From: Lachnospiraceae bacterium
Lineage (GTDB): Bacteria; Bacillota; Clostridia; Lachnospirales; Lachnospiraceae
Reading direction: 5' to 3'
Assembly: GCA_021203205.1 (NCBI GenBank)
Contig: JAJQBQ010000053.1
Span: forward strand, 158,154 to 222,153
DNA: 64,000 bases
Made by a program: the position numbers and the translations under genes. Shown here piece by piece: positions 33,361 through 42,477 of this stretch (positions are counted from its first letter, which is position 1; each line of letters opens with the position of its first letter). The notes below the pieces were generated by a model. That model was not told the DNA's origin and did not search any database. It saw nothing but the letters and a program-made list of their open reading frames with translations.

Positions 33361-36093
33361 TTACTTTGCACCTGCAGTACCGGAGACTTTTAATCGGTTC
33401 TGCAGTTCGTATAACTTATTCAGCGCCTGCAGCGGAGTCATATTGCCGATGTCAAGCCCCCGTATTTCCCTGACGATGTCATTGGCCTCCGTTGTTTCCT
33501 GTACTCTGTCCGCATCGAAGAGAGACATCTGGTAAATATTCGTTTCCTCTGTCGCCCGCCCCGCGGCGGAGCGCCCGCGTTTTCCGCGGCTGTTTCCGGT
33601 TTCGGCAGCAAGTTCTTTTGCCCGCTGCACAATATCCTGGCTGGAGAGCTCTTCCACAAGCTCCTTTGCGCGCTGTATGACAGAGTCCGGAATCCCGGCC
33701 AGTTTTGCAACCTGAATTCCGTAACTCTTATCCGCTCCTCCACGGATAATTTTCCTTAAGAAAACAATATCGTCGCCGTGTTCCTTTACGGCAATACAGT
33801 AATTGTGTACGCCGTCCAGCTTTCCCTCCAGCTCGGTCAGCTCGTGGTAGTGCGTTGCGAAGAGCGTTTTTGCCCCCAGAAGCTTTCGGTCACTGATATG
33901 TTCGATCACGGCCCAGGCAATGCTTAAACCGTCGAATGTGCTGGTTCCGCGCCCGATCTCGTCCAGCACCAACAGACTGTTTTTCGTGGCATTGCGCAGG
34001 ATATTTGCGACCTCGGTCATCTCCACCATAAAAGTACTCTGCCCGCTGGCAAGGTCATCCGACGCGCCGACACGGGTAAAAATGCGGTCACATATCCCAA
34101 GATTTGCCTCCTCTGCCGGGACGAAGGAACCGATCTGCGCCATCAGCACAATCAGAGCCGTCTGCCGCATGTAAGTCGATTTTCCCGCCATGTTCGGCCC
34201 GGTAATCACGGAAATGCGGTTGTCCCTGTTGTCCAGAAGCGTGTCATTTGGCACAAACATACCGCCGGACATCATCTTTTCGACAACCGGATGCCGGCCG
34301 TTTCGGATCTGCAGGATACCGTTTTCGTTGATCTTCGGGCGGACATAGTCATTTCGCTCGGCGACGTAAGCCAGCGACGCAAACACATCCAGTGCAGCCA
34401 CGGCTTTTGCCGTCTCCTGTATGCGTACAATCTCGGCTGCAACCTTGTCTCGGATATCCTGAAAGACGCGGTATTCCAGCGAAATCAGCTTATCTTCCGC
34501 GCCGAGGATTTTGTCCTCCAGCTCCTTCAGCTCCGGCGTCATGTAGCGCTCGGCGTTGGTGAGTGTCTGCTTTCGAATATAGTGTTCCGGAACAAGATCA
34601 CGGAAGGAATTCGTGACTTCAATGTAATATCCGAAGACCTTGTTAAATTTTATTTTCAGGTTTTTGATGCCGGTGGCTTCCCGTTCCTTTGCCTCAAGCT
34701 GTGCAAGCCAGTCTTTTCCCTCCGTCTTTGCACGTCTGAGTTCATCAATCTCCTCCAGATAACCGTCCTTGATGATGTCGCCCTCCTTGATCTGGATGGG
34801 CGGGTCATCAACGATCGAAGCTTCTATCAGATCCTTTAAATCCCGCAGCTCATCCATCCGATCATAGAGCTCACGAAACATCGCGTTGTCGAACTCAAGA
34901 AGAAGCGTGCGGATCGGCGGCACCATGGCTACAGAATTTTTGAAGGCGATAAAATCCCTCGGATTTGCGTTCCGGTAGGCGATACGGCTGATCAGCCGCT
35001 CCAGATCGTAGACAGAGTTCAGATATTCTCGCATTTCGTCCCGCGTAATGACGTGGGCGTTCAGATCTTCGATGGCGTCCTGCCGCTTTTTGATATCTTC
35101 TTTATGTAACAGCGGCTGTTCCAGCCAGGAGCGCAGCATGCGCGCACCCATGGCGGTTTTCGTTTTATCCAACACCCATAAAAGGGAACCGCGCTTCTGT
35201 TTTTCCCGCAGCGTCTCGGTGATTTCCAGATTCCGGCGCGTTGAGGTATCCAGCACCATATAGCGGTTGGTGGAGTAAGGTGTGATGTGGGTGAGCTGTT
35301 CCAGTGAGTTCTTCTGCATCTCGGTCAGATACTGCAGCAGCGCACCGGCAGCCACGGTGCCGCCCGGATAAATGTCAAGTCCCAGCCCCGCCAGCATGGA
35401 AACATGAAAATGCTCTTTTAAGTTTCGCTCTGCCAGATCGAAGGCAAAGTACCAGTCGTCCAGCAGATAGACGGTGATGCCGAGCCGGTTTTTGAGATCC
35501 TCCAGATCAAGACCGGAAATGGAGAGGGCATTGTTACATATAATTTCGGATGGCGTAAATTTATTGATCTCATCGCTCAGCAGGCGAAGGGTGTCCACAT
35601 CCGTGACATAGAAGTCCCCGGTAGAGACATCTACCGTTGCGATGCCGAAGCCGCCGTCCAGGGAAACGATACACATGAGGTAGTTGTTCTTTGTCTCGTC
35701 CAGCGCCGCCGCATCAATGGTGGTACCCGGCGTGACAATGCGTATGACCTCGCGCTTCACCAGCCCTTTTGCGAGAGCCGGATCTTCCATCTGCTCCACA
35801 ATGGCAACCTTGTGCCCGTTTTTCACCAGTCGATTGATATAGCCGTCCGCGGCGTGGTGGGGCACGCCGCACATGGGTGCCCGCTCCTCCAGACCGCAGC
35901 TTTTTCCGGTCAGAGTCAGTTCCAGTTCTTTCGAAACAACCAGCGCATCGTCAAAAAACATCTCATAAAAATCCCCAAGACGGTAAAATAATATACAGTC
36001 CGGGTATTGTTTTTTTGTCTCGAGATATTGCTGCATCATCGGCGTCACCTGATCGATCAGCTCGGTGGAAGAGTTTCCTTTTATTTTCGACAT
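33361..36093 (-). CDS. mutS: DNA mismatch repair protein MutS
   Basis: A 910-residue mismatch sensor. The mismatch-binding motif is FYRLGDFYEMF. Connector, lever and clamp domains follow. The ABC ATPase shows P-loop VITGPNMAGKSTYMRQ, DELGR-equivalent VLDEIGRGTSTFDG and ATHYHEL. A linker and C-terminal dimerisation helix end the protein. ATG 36093 with TGGAG is chosen over an in-frame start seven codons upstream. The mutS-mutL pair is intact. Confidence 0.96.
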   Translation of the reverse strand: MSKIKGNSSTELIDQVTPMMQQYLETKKQYPDCILFYRLGDFYEMFFDDALVVSKELELTLTGKSCGLEERAPMCGVPHHAADGYINRLVKNGHKVAIVEQMEDPALAKGLVKREVIRIVTPGTTIDAAALDETKNNYLMCIVSLDGGFGIATVDVSTGDFYVTDVDTLRLLSDEINKFTPSEIICNNALSISGLDLEDLKNRLGITVYLLDDWYFAFDLAERNLKEHFHVSMLAGLGLDIYPGGTVAAGALLQYLTEMQKNSLEQLTHITPYSTNRYMVLDTSTRRNLEITETLREKQKRGSLLWVLDKTKTAMGARMLRSWLEQPLLHKEDIKKRQDAIEDLNAHVITRDEMREYLNSVYDLERLISRIAYRNANPRDFIAFKNSVAMVPPIRTLLLEFDNAMFRELYDRMDELRDLKDLIEASIVDDPPIQIKEGDIIKDGYLEEIDELRRAKTEGKDWLAQLEAKEREATGIKNLKIKFNKVFGYYIEVTNSFRDLVPEHYIRKQTLTNAERYMTPELKELEDKILGAEDKLISLEYRVFQDIRDKVAAEIVRIQETAKAVAALDVFASLAYVAERNDYVRPKINENGILQIRNGRHPVVEKMMSGGMFVPNDTLLDNRDNRISVITGPNMAGKSTYMRQTALIVLMAQIGSFVPAEEANLGICDRIFTRVGASDDLASGQSTFMVEMTEVANILRNATKNSLLVLDEIGRGTSTFDGLSIAWAVIEHISDRKLLGAKTLFATHYHELTELEGKLDGVHNYCIAVKEHGDDIVFLRKIIRGGADKSYGIQVAKLAGIPDSVIQRAKELVEELSSQDIVQRAKELAAETGNSRGKRGRSAAGRATEETNIYQMSLFDADRVQETTEANDIVREIRGLDIGNMTPLQALNKLYELQNRLKVSGTAGAK

Positions 36094-36266
36094 TTTTAAG
36101 CTCCATTCCGCCATGTTGCGGCGGCACAGTTACTATTTGCAGGACCCCACGAAATCCGCATTTTTGTCAGACTGCGGGATTCGGAGTAAACATTTCACTT
36201 TGTTTCCTGAGCGCAGGAGAATCCATGAACCGGCATTTGACACCTGATTCAATTTTATGAAAACGT

Positions 36267-37721
36267 TTATGATACCGTTTCCCCGAAATAGTAGAATCCT
36301 TTTTCCTGCGTCAGTTTCACCGGCACGATCTTACCGATCAGGCCCGTATCGCCCGGAAAGTGTACCAGCGTATTGTTTTCCAGACGCCCGGTAAGATATC
36401 CGTGCACATCATTTTCCTTTTCCACCAGCACATCCAGCGTTCGGCCGAGATTTTTGCGGATCGCGTCCGCCTGATTTTCATGGATTGTATCAAGCAGCCT
36501 CCCAAAACGCTCCCCGGCGACGGCTTCGGGCACCTGCTCCATTTTTGCGGCCGGTGTGCCGGAGCGTTTCGAGTACAGGAAGGTGTAGGCGGCATCGTAG
36601 CGCACCTGCCTTACCACATCCAGCGTTTCTTCAAAATCCTCCTCCGTCTCACCGGGAAACCCCACAATGATGTCCGTAGAGATGGATGCGTCCGGCAGAT
36701 ACTCACGAATGGTATCGACCAGTGCCAGATACTGCTCTTTCGTGTAACGACGGTTCATCTTTTTCAAAATCCGCGTGCTGCCCGACTGCAGCGGAAGGTG
36801 AATCTGGTGACAGATTTTTTCCGAATCCCGCATGACGGCCAGCACTTCTTCGCTGAAGTCCTTCGGGTGCGGCGTCATGAAGCGGATACGGCGGATCCCG
36901 TCCACGCGCTCCACCCGGCGCAGAAGATCGGCAAAGGTTACCGGGGTCGGCAGATTCTTTCCGTAGGAATTCACGTTCTGCCCCAGCAGCATGATTTCGA
37001 CGACGCCTTCGTCCGCAAGCTTTTGCACCTCGGCGAGAATATGTTCCGGTTTCCGGCTTCGCTCGCGGCCGCGCACATAGGGGACAATGCAGTAACTGCA
37101 GAAATTGTCACAGCCGTACGTGATATTGACGCCGGATTTAAAGGGAAACTCCCGGTAAGACGGCAGCTCTTCGACAATCTGCCCTGCGTCATCCCATATT
37201 TCCACCACCGGTTTTCCCGTGAAAAAGCGCTCCCAGAGGATCTCCGCGAGCTTATAAATATTATAGGTTCCGAACACAATATCGACCAGTCGATAGTTTT
37301 TTCGGATTTTTTCCGGCACATCCGCTTCCTGCATCATACAGCCGCAGAGCGCAATTATTTTATCCGGCTGCTTTTTTTTCAGACTTTGCAGATATCCCAG
37401 ATGTCCGTACACCTTTAAATTGGCGTTTTCCCGGACGGTGCAGGTGTTATACAGCACAAAATCCGCGTCCTCCGAATCCGTCCAGCGGTAGCCGATCTGT
37501 AACAGGATTCCCTTCAGCTTTTCCGAATCCTTCGCGTTCATCTGGCATCCGAGCGTGGTAATATGGAAGGTGAGACTGCGCCCGCGGCTGACGGCGAGCG
37601 CAGATACATGTTCCCTGCATTTTTCAATAAAATAATTCTGGCGGCCGGGTTCTTCAGAGGGCGGATAAACAGAAGAAGTCTCCGTATGCTCCCGATCTCC
37701 GCTGCCGGCTTTTAAATTCAT
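36267..37721 (-). CDS. miaB: tRNA-2-methylthio-N6-dimethylallyladenosine synthase MiaB
   Basis: A 484-residue radical-SAM methylthiotransferase acting on MiaA-modified A37. The N-terminal UPF0004 domain has cluster cysteines in TTLGCQMN, YNTCTVRENA and ALCGCMMQ. The radical-SAM triad is in YGCDNFCSYCIVPYVRG, and a C-terminal TRAM domain binds RNA. An N-terminal ~55-residue extension precedes the first domain, common in Clostridia. ATG 37721 is used; GTG 37739, overlapping the proA stop, is an alternative. Confidence 0.96.
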   Translation of the reverse strand: MNLKAGSGDREHTETSSVYPPSEEPGRQNYFIEKCREHVSALAVSRGRSLTFHITTLGCQMNAKDSEKLKGILLQIGYRWTDSEDADFVLYNTCTVRENANLKVYGHLGYLQSLKKKQPDKIIALCGCMMQEADVPEKIRKNYRLVDIVFGTYNIYKLAEILWERFFTGKPVVEIWDDAGQIVEELPSYREFPFKSGVNITYGCDNFCSYCIVPYVRGRERSRKPEHILAEVQKLADEGVVEIMLLGQNVNSYGKNLPTPVTFADLLRRVERVDGIRRIRFMTPHPKDFSEEVLAVMRDSEKICHQIHLPLQSGSTRILKKMNRRYTKEQYLALVDTIREYLPDASISTDIIVGFPGETEEDFEETLDVVRQVRYDAAYTFLYSKRSGTPAAKMEQVPEAVAGERFGRLLDTIHENQADAIRKNLGRTLDVLVEKENDVHGYLTGRLENNTLVHFPGDTGLIGKIVPVKLTQEKGFYYFGETVS

Positions 37722-37735
37722 GTCTGATATTTTCC

Positions 37736-38995
37736 TCACGGCCTGATCTGTCCATTTCCGTAAATAATATATTTTGTGCTTGTAAGCGCCTCCAGCCCCA
37801 TCGGGCCTCTGGCATGCAGCTTCTGGGTGCTGATACCGATCTCCGCGCCGAGACCGAACTCGTTCCCGTCAGAGAAACGCGTCGAGGCATTCACATAGAC
37901 GCAGGCCGCATCGATCTCCTCGAGGAACCGCTGTGCGTTCGCATAATTTTCGGTCACGATCGCCTCAGAGTGGGCGGTGTTGTAGCGGTTAATATGTTCG
38001 ATCGCCTCGTCGATGGAGCCCACGACCTTTACCGAGAGAATATAATCGAGATATTCCGTGCCCCAGTCCTCCGGTGTTGCCGCCTTCACAAGCGGCGTGC
38101 CCTCGCCGCCCAAAGCCCTCACCGCAGCCGCATCGCCGCGCAGTTCTACCTGACTGTCGGAGAGCCTGCGGTAAAGCTTCGGCAGAAATTCGTCTGCGAT
38201 CGCCCGATGCACAACGATGGATTCGCAGGCATTGCAGACGCCTATGCGCTGCGTCTTGGCATTATGGATAATGTCGATGGCCATCTCAAAATCGGCACTC
38301 TCATCTACATAAACATGGCAGTTGCCGGTGCCGGTCTGAATGACCGGGATGGTAGCGTTTTGGACTACGTTGCGTATAAGTCCGGCGCCTCCCCTCGGGA
38401 TCAGCAGATCCACGTAATCGTTCATCTTCATAAATTCTTCCGTCGCGGAACGATCCGTGTTCTCAATCAGGGATAACGCTCCGTCCGGGATCTGATATTC
38501 CGTCAATGCCCGCTGCATTGCACGGACAATCGCTATATTTGAGTGGATTGCATCGCTTCCGCCCTTTAAGATGGCGCAGTTTCCGGATTTGAAGCACAGG
38601 CCAAAGGCGTCCGAAGTCACATTCGGACGTGCTTCATAGATCATGCCCACCACGCCGATCGGCACACGTTTTTTTCCGATATAAAGGCCGTTGGGACGTT
38701 TTTTCATGGACAGGATTTCCCCCACCGGATCGTCCAACGATGCCACCTGGCGCAGACCGTCCGCCATCTGTTCCAGGCGAACTTCGGTCAGCCTCAGACG
38801 GTCGATCAGCCCCTGCGGCATGGCCTTGTCGATTCCGTTTGCCACATCCAGCCCGTTTGCCGCTAAAATGGCATCGGAGTCTTCCAGAATACACTCCGCC
38901 GCGCGGCAGAGCACATCGTTTTTTACTCCGGTTGTCAGCATACCGACACGGATGCGCGCATCATGGGCCTGCTGACAGATTTCTTTCATTGTCAT
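37736..38995 (-). CDS. proA: Gamma-glutamyl phosphate reductase
   Basis: A 419-residue NADPH-dependent enzyme of proline synthesis, making glutamate-5-semialdehyde from ProB's product. The nucleophile Cys is in [38 protein letters not shown] and [13 protein letters not shown] are family motifs. ATG 38995 ([10 protein letters not shown]) with AAAGGAATTT is chosen over a much longer upstream reading. It is two genes from proB. Confidence 0.97.
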   Translation of the reverse strand: MTMKEICQQAHDARIRVGMLTTGVKNDVLCRAAECILEDSDAILAANGLDVANGIDKAMPQGLIDRLRLTEVRLEQMADGLRQVASLDDPVGEILSMKKRPNGLYIGKKRVPIGVVGMIYEARPNVTSDAFGLCFKSGNCAILKGGSDAIHSNIAIVRAMQRALTEYQIPDGALSLIENTDRSATEEFMKMNDYVDLLIPRGGAGLIRNVVQNATIPVIQTGTGNCHVYVDESADFEMAIDIIHNAKTQRIGVCNACESIVVHRAIADEFLPKLYRRLSDSQVELRGDAAAVRALGGEGTPLVKAATPEDWGTEYLDYILSVKVVGSIDEAIEHINRYNTAHSEAIVTENYANAQRFLEEIDAACVYVNASTRFSDGNEFGLGAEIGISTQKLHARGPMGLEALTSTKYIIYGNGQIRP

Positions 38996-39146
38996 ATAAA
39001 TTCCTTTCTTCCGTGCGCTTTCGTATCTGCACAGAGCTGCGATTGCGCTGCACCAACGGAACTGATCCGCGAAAGGTGCGTTTGTACACCTGAATCCGGC
39101 ACGCATCGCTTTTTGACGCATTTTGCAGGTTTGACAATGTGTGCTT

Positions 39147-39740
39147 TTACACCCGCTCACAGCTTTGACAGCGGATGACCCGGTTCTCTGTAACTATAAA
39201 ATCCATCGGCAGATCCTGTTCATCCGGCACCCAGACGGCACTAAGCTGTGCTTCATACGCAATACCGATGCGCAGTAGAGCCGGGTACCTGGCCAGATAG
39301 CGGTCGTAGTACCCCTTCCCCATGCCGATGCGGTTTCCGTTCTCCATAAAGGCCACGCCGGGCACAAGAATTACCGAACCTGCCGTCGGGCGGCAAAGTC
39401 CGGCGGCAGGCTCGGGTTCCGGGATCCCGAAGGCGCCGGGCGTAAGCTCTGCGGTGCTTTGAACCACATAAAAATCCATTTCGTCACCGCAGACACGCGG
39501 ATATGCCATCTGTTTCCCCAGTGCGGGAAGCGCCCGGATAAAGCTTTCGGGATTTGCTTCTTTTCGCACGGCGGAATAGAGAAAAACAGTTTTTGCCCGT
39601 CGGATTTCGTCCATGGACAAAAGTTCTGCGCTAATTTGCGCACCAAAACGCATCACACAGTCCGCTGACAGATTCCTGCGCATGCGTTTCATGTGATCCC
39701 GAACAATCTTCTTTTCTTCCGGTTCTGCTTCCTTTTTCAT
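39147..39740 (-). CDS. 5-formyltetrahydrofolate cyclo-ligase family protein
   Basis: A 197-residue ATP-dependent enzyme converting 5-formyl-THF to methenyl-THF. Basic N-terminal helix, ATP/folate-site motifs [42 protein letters not shown]. Its ATG shares one base with the stop of the DUF896 gene (TAATG), so translation is coupled. It lies between proB and proA in the same leftward unit. Confidence 0.92.
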   Translation of the reverse strand: MKKEAEPEEKKIVRDHMKRMRRNLSADCVMRFGAQISAELLSMDEIRRAKTVFLYSAVRKEANPESFIRALPALGKQMAYPRVCGDEMDFYVVQSTAELTPGAFGIPEPEPAAGLCRPTAGSVILVPGVAFMENGNRIGMGKGYYDRYLARYPALLRIGIAYEAQLSAVWVPDEQDLPMDFIVTENRVIRCQSCERV

Positions 39741-39952
39741 TATTTTCCGTACTTCTCGCCGAGGTTTTCCACGCTGCCGTCCTCATTCAGGACATCAATC
39801 TGATTCAGCTGAGATCGAAGATTTCCGCGAAATGCATCGCGAAACTCCTGCCGCAGCAGAGCCTGCTCTCTTTTCTCTTCTTCTGTGAGACCAGACTCCT
39901 TCATTTTGTGATATAATTCATTGATCCTTGAGATCTTTTCCTGTGTCATCAT
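39740..39952 (-). CDS. DUF896 (YnzC family) small protein
   Basis: A 70-residue helical hairpin protein (KISRINELYHKMKESGLTEEE, LRQEFRDAFRGNLRSQL) matching the DUF896/YnzC family. Function is not firmly known; some members are SOS-linked in B. subtilis. Starts MM at 39952 or 39949 are equally possible. It overlaps the cycloligase start by one base. Confidence 0.9.
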   Translation of the reverse strand: MMTQEKISRINELYHKMKESGLTEEEKREQALLRQEFRDAFRGNLRSQLNQIDVLNEDGSVENLGEKYGK

Positions 39953-40071
39953 GTATCGGTTACTTCTCCCTCTTAGCGTCATTTTTCCGGCATGAAAGAA
40001 AGCGCAACGGCTTTTCCCGGACGGAAACAAAGCGATTTTGACATGTTTCCATATGCGTTTAAGACAAATGC

Positions 40072-40920
40072 TTACCCCAGGGTTTCCAGTATGTAATTTT
40101 CCAGGCAGAAATTCGGATTATACCTTGCCTTAAAAAGTGTTCCCGTGAAGTCGCCTTCCAGAATATCGTACAGGATGCGCACATCCCGGGCGTTTACGAT
40201 CACCATATCCGCGCCGGAATACGTTGCAATCCGTGCGGCCCGCAGCTTTGCGGACATGCCGCCGGTTCCCAGGTCACTGCCGGTGGAATCCTTTGCCATC
40301 CCGATAATGTCGCTGTCCAGTTTCTCAACCACACGAATCAGCTTTGCGTCAGGATGATCGTGCGGGTCATCCGTATACAGGCCGTCAATGTCGGAGAGCA
40401 GAATCAGCTCGTCGGCTTTCACCAGGGATACCACCAGCGCCGAGAGTGTATCATTGTCTCCGAACTGCATCTCATAGGTGCTGACGGTGTCATTTTCATT
40501 GACAATCGGGATGACGCCGAGACGGAAGAGTTCGTCAAACGTGTTTTTCGTGTTCCCGCGCGCCACCGGGTTGATGATGGTATTTTTTGTAAAGAGGACC
40601 TGCCCGACGACCTGGTTATATTCCCCGAAAAGCCTTTCATATGTCATCATCAGTTTTGCCTGTCCCACTGCGGCGCAGGCCTGTCTGGTGGCGATGTCCC
40701 GCGGCTTTTCGGAAAGGCCGAGCGCGCCACGTCCGACTGCAATGGCGCCGGAACTCACCAGCGCTACATCCATACCGCGGTTGCGAAAGTCGCACAGGCA
40801 GCGAACCAGATGTTCCATTTTTTGAAAATCCAGCCCGCCCTCTTCCTCATGGGTAAGGGAAGAAGAGCCGATCTTTACTACAATTCTCTTATACTTTTTC
40901 TTTTCTTTTATTTCAGACAT
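40072..40920 (-). CDS. proB: Glutamate 5-kinase, PUA-less form
   Basis: A 282-residue amino-acid kinase that phosphorylates glutamate in proline synthesis. Motifs are VVKIGSSSLT, LVSSGAIAVGRGAL, PIVNENDTVS, LLSDIDGLYTDDP and GTGGMSAKLRAARIA. It ends after the kinase domain, lacking the C-terminal PUA domain of E. coli ProB (367 residues). ATG 40920 with GGAGATATATGAA is chosen over an ATG five codons upstream. Confidence 0.96.
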   Translation of the reverse strand: MSEIKEKKKYKRIVVKIGSSSLTHEEEGGLDFQKMEHLVRCLCDFRNRGMDVALVSSGAIAVGRGALGLSEKPRDIATRQACAAVGQAKLMMTYERLFGEYNQVVGQVLFTKNTIINPVARGNTKNTFDELFRLGVIPIVNENDTVSTYEMQFGDNDTLSALVVSLVKADELILLSDIDGLYTDDPHDHPDAKLIRVVEKLDSDIIGMAKDSTGSDLGTGGMSAKLRAARIATYSGADMVIVNARDVRILYDILEGDFTGTLFKARYNPNFCLENYILETLG

Positions 40921-41043
40921 TTCATATATCTCCATGTCAGGACTTTTGAAACCGATATTTGACAGGCTTTACCCGTGAAAGCATCCGAAATACGGCTTGT
41001 CTTAAATTTTTAAGTTATTCAGGACTGTGAATCGCAAGGAAAT

Positions 41044-42234
41044 CTACCTCAGGAATACCAGAAGATTATCTTTGTCCTCCAGCGCACCGGCGAACTCGCC
41101 CCGTTCTCTGTGAACCACGGTGCCCGGCTCCGACAACTCACGAATCTCGACAAACTTCTTCTCCCTGCCGAACAGGGTTCGCTTTGTGATCTCAACAAAC
41201 AGGTATTCTCCATAGCTTCCAAGAAAGCTCTCGCCGCGCTCGATATGTATGTTATTGTGCGGTTCCAGTAGCTCCAGCAGATCCGTTCCCATCTCGTCTT
41301 CCATCTGCATGCAGGGCTGTCCGCCGAGCACCAGGGGCTTTGAGAGCATGCTGCGGTCTGTCACATTCTGGTTGATGAAGCTGCATATGATCTCTTTCTT
41401 CTCCAGGTGATAGAAATATACGGTCTCCTCTTTCGTTTCAAAATTCAGCGAGGCGTAAATCAGGTACGGCTCCGACAGAAAATAGTATGCAAATGTTTTT
41501 GTCTGATAAGCCTGGTCGATCATGTTGAGCACCAGATTATTCTGATTTAAAAACAGGTCGGAAACGAGTCTGGCGGTATTTGTGATGCAGAGCCCTTCCA
41601 CGGACATTTCGCAGGTTTCCAGTTTTTCATAGCGGTCATCCTTCAGCAGCGAAAAACCGATTTTAAGAAACATCTCCGTGGGAGAGATGGCTTTCATGCA
41701 GGCGATTCCGTTGTTCGCAAATGTCTCATCCGAGACGCGCACCGTCTGACCGTCCTTCGTATGACACAAAACCTGCTCAAAATCCAGATAACCGACATAG
41801 CTTTCCGAAAGATTCGAGCGAAGATTGCACTTTTGAATCAGAAGATAGGAATCGTTAATCACAAAAAACTGCATTTTTGTGTGTATTGGGAAGAGCGAGA
41901 AATCCTCTTTATAGCTGTAAAGTGTCTCAACCTGGTCCATCTCATAGTCATAGCGGTGCATGTGGATCATGGCGCTGCCGTCCCCGAGCGGTTCGCAGGA
42001 ATGAAAATAGATCTTGTTTGAATGATATTCACAGTCAAAAATATCGCCGATCTGTACCTTATGATATTGGGTCAGAATCTCCTGTCTGCGATTTTTCTTT
42101 ACATTATGCAAATACAGAAATTCTTCCGGCACAAACGGAAAGACATCCTTCCCCTTCTCCGTAATCAGCGCATATTCCCCGAGAATCAGCTTTTCGGGAA
42201 TATCAACCGAATGTTTGATAATATGAATATTCAT
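41044..42234 (-). CDS. Unknown protein, possibly beta-propeller-like
   Basis: A 396-residue protein not recognised. No signal peptide or membrane helix is visible. It is rich in short beta-type strands with aromatic ends (KIYFHSCEPLGDGSAMIHMH, YLLIQKCNLRS, YVGYLDFEQVLCH, YAYYFLSEPYLIYASL-like), about every 40-50 residues, suggesting a propeller or other all-beta repeat fold. AAGGAG precedes ATG 42234, and a good promoter lies at 42316-42344. It precedes proB by ~120 bases and may be co-transcribed. Codon use looks like its neighbours. Confidence 0.75.
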   Translation of the reverse strand: MNIHIIKHSVDIPEKLILGEYALITEKGKDVFPFVPEEFLYLHNVKKNRRQEILTQYHKVQIGDIFDCEYHSNKIYFHSCEPLGDGSAMIHMHRYDYEMDQVETLYSYKEDFSLFPIHTKMQFFVINDSYLLIQKCNLRSNLSESYVGYLDFEQVLCHTKDGQTVRVSDETFANNGIACMKAISPTEMFLKIGFSLLKDDRYEKLETCEMSVEGLCITNTARLVSDLFLNQNNLVLNMIDQAYQTKTFAYYFLSEPYLIYASLNFETKEETVYFYHLEKKEIICSFINQNVTDRSMLSKPLVLGGQPCMQMEDEMGTDLLELLEPHNNIHIERGESFLGSYGEYLFVEITKRTLFGREKKFVEIRELSEPGTVVHRERGEFAGALEDKDNLLVFLR

Positions 42235-42315
42235 AATCGTGTCTCCTTCCCGTAAGCCCTGAAAACTTATAAGATTACTGCCCATAAATTCCAAATAGAA
42301 ACAAAAACAACTTAA

Positions 42316-42344
42316 ATTTTACAACATAAGGCGGAATGTTTCAA
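42316..42344 (-). promoter_or_regulatory. Promoter for the unknown gene / proB run
   Basis: On the minus strand, TTGAAA (42344-42339), 17 bases and TAAAAT (42321-42316), about 80 bases before the start. Confidence 0.6.
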
Positions 42345-42404
42345 GGCAAAAATTGTTAACAAGTGTTACAACTTTACTGTTATTTACGGTCTGCCTGTAA
42401 GAAC

Positions 42405-42451
42405 CAATCCTTCCGGGGTGAGCATGCGCACAAGCGGAAGGATTGATTTTT
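42405..42451. terminator. Terminator downstream of addA
   Basis: A perfect 11-bp stem CAATCCTTCCG (42405-42415)/CGGAAGGATTG (42435-42445). ATTTTTAA follows on the right and GGTTCTTAC on the leftward reading. It lies ~30 bases after the addA stop. Confidence 0.6.
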
Positions 42452-42477
42452 AAGGATGACGGTAAAGGTCGGAATGT

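Noticed and set aside
36360-37418. 352-codon rightward frame opposite miaB
   Set aside because: Antisense of a fully motif-supported radical-SAM gene with no RBS or family match.
40921-42477. T-box or amino-acid riboswitch before the proline genes
   Set aside because: No specifier loop or T-box sequence (TGGNACCGCG type) was found in the leaders.
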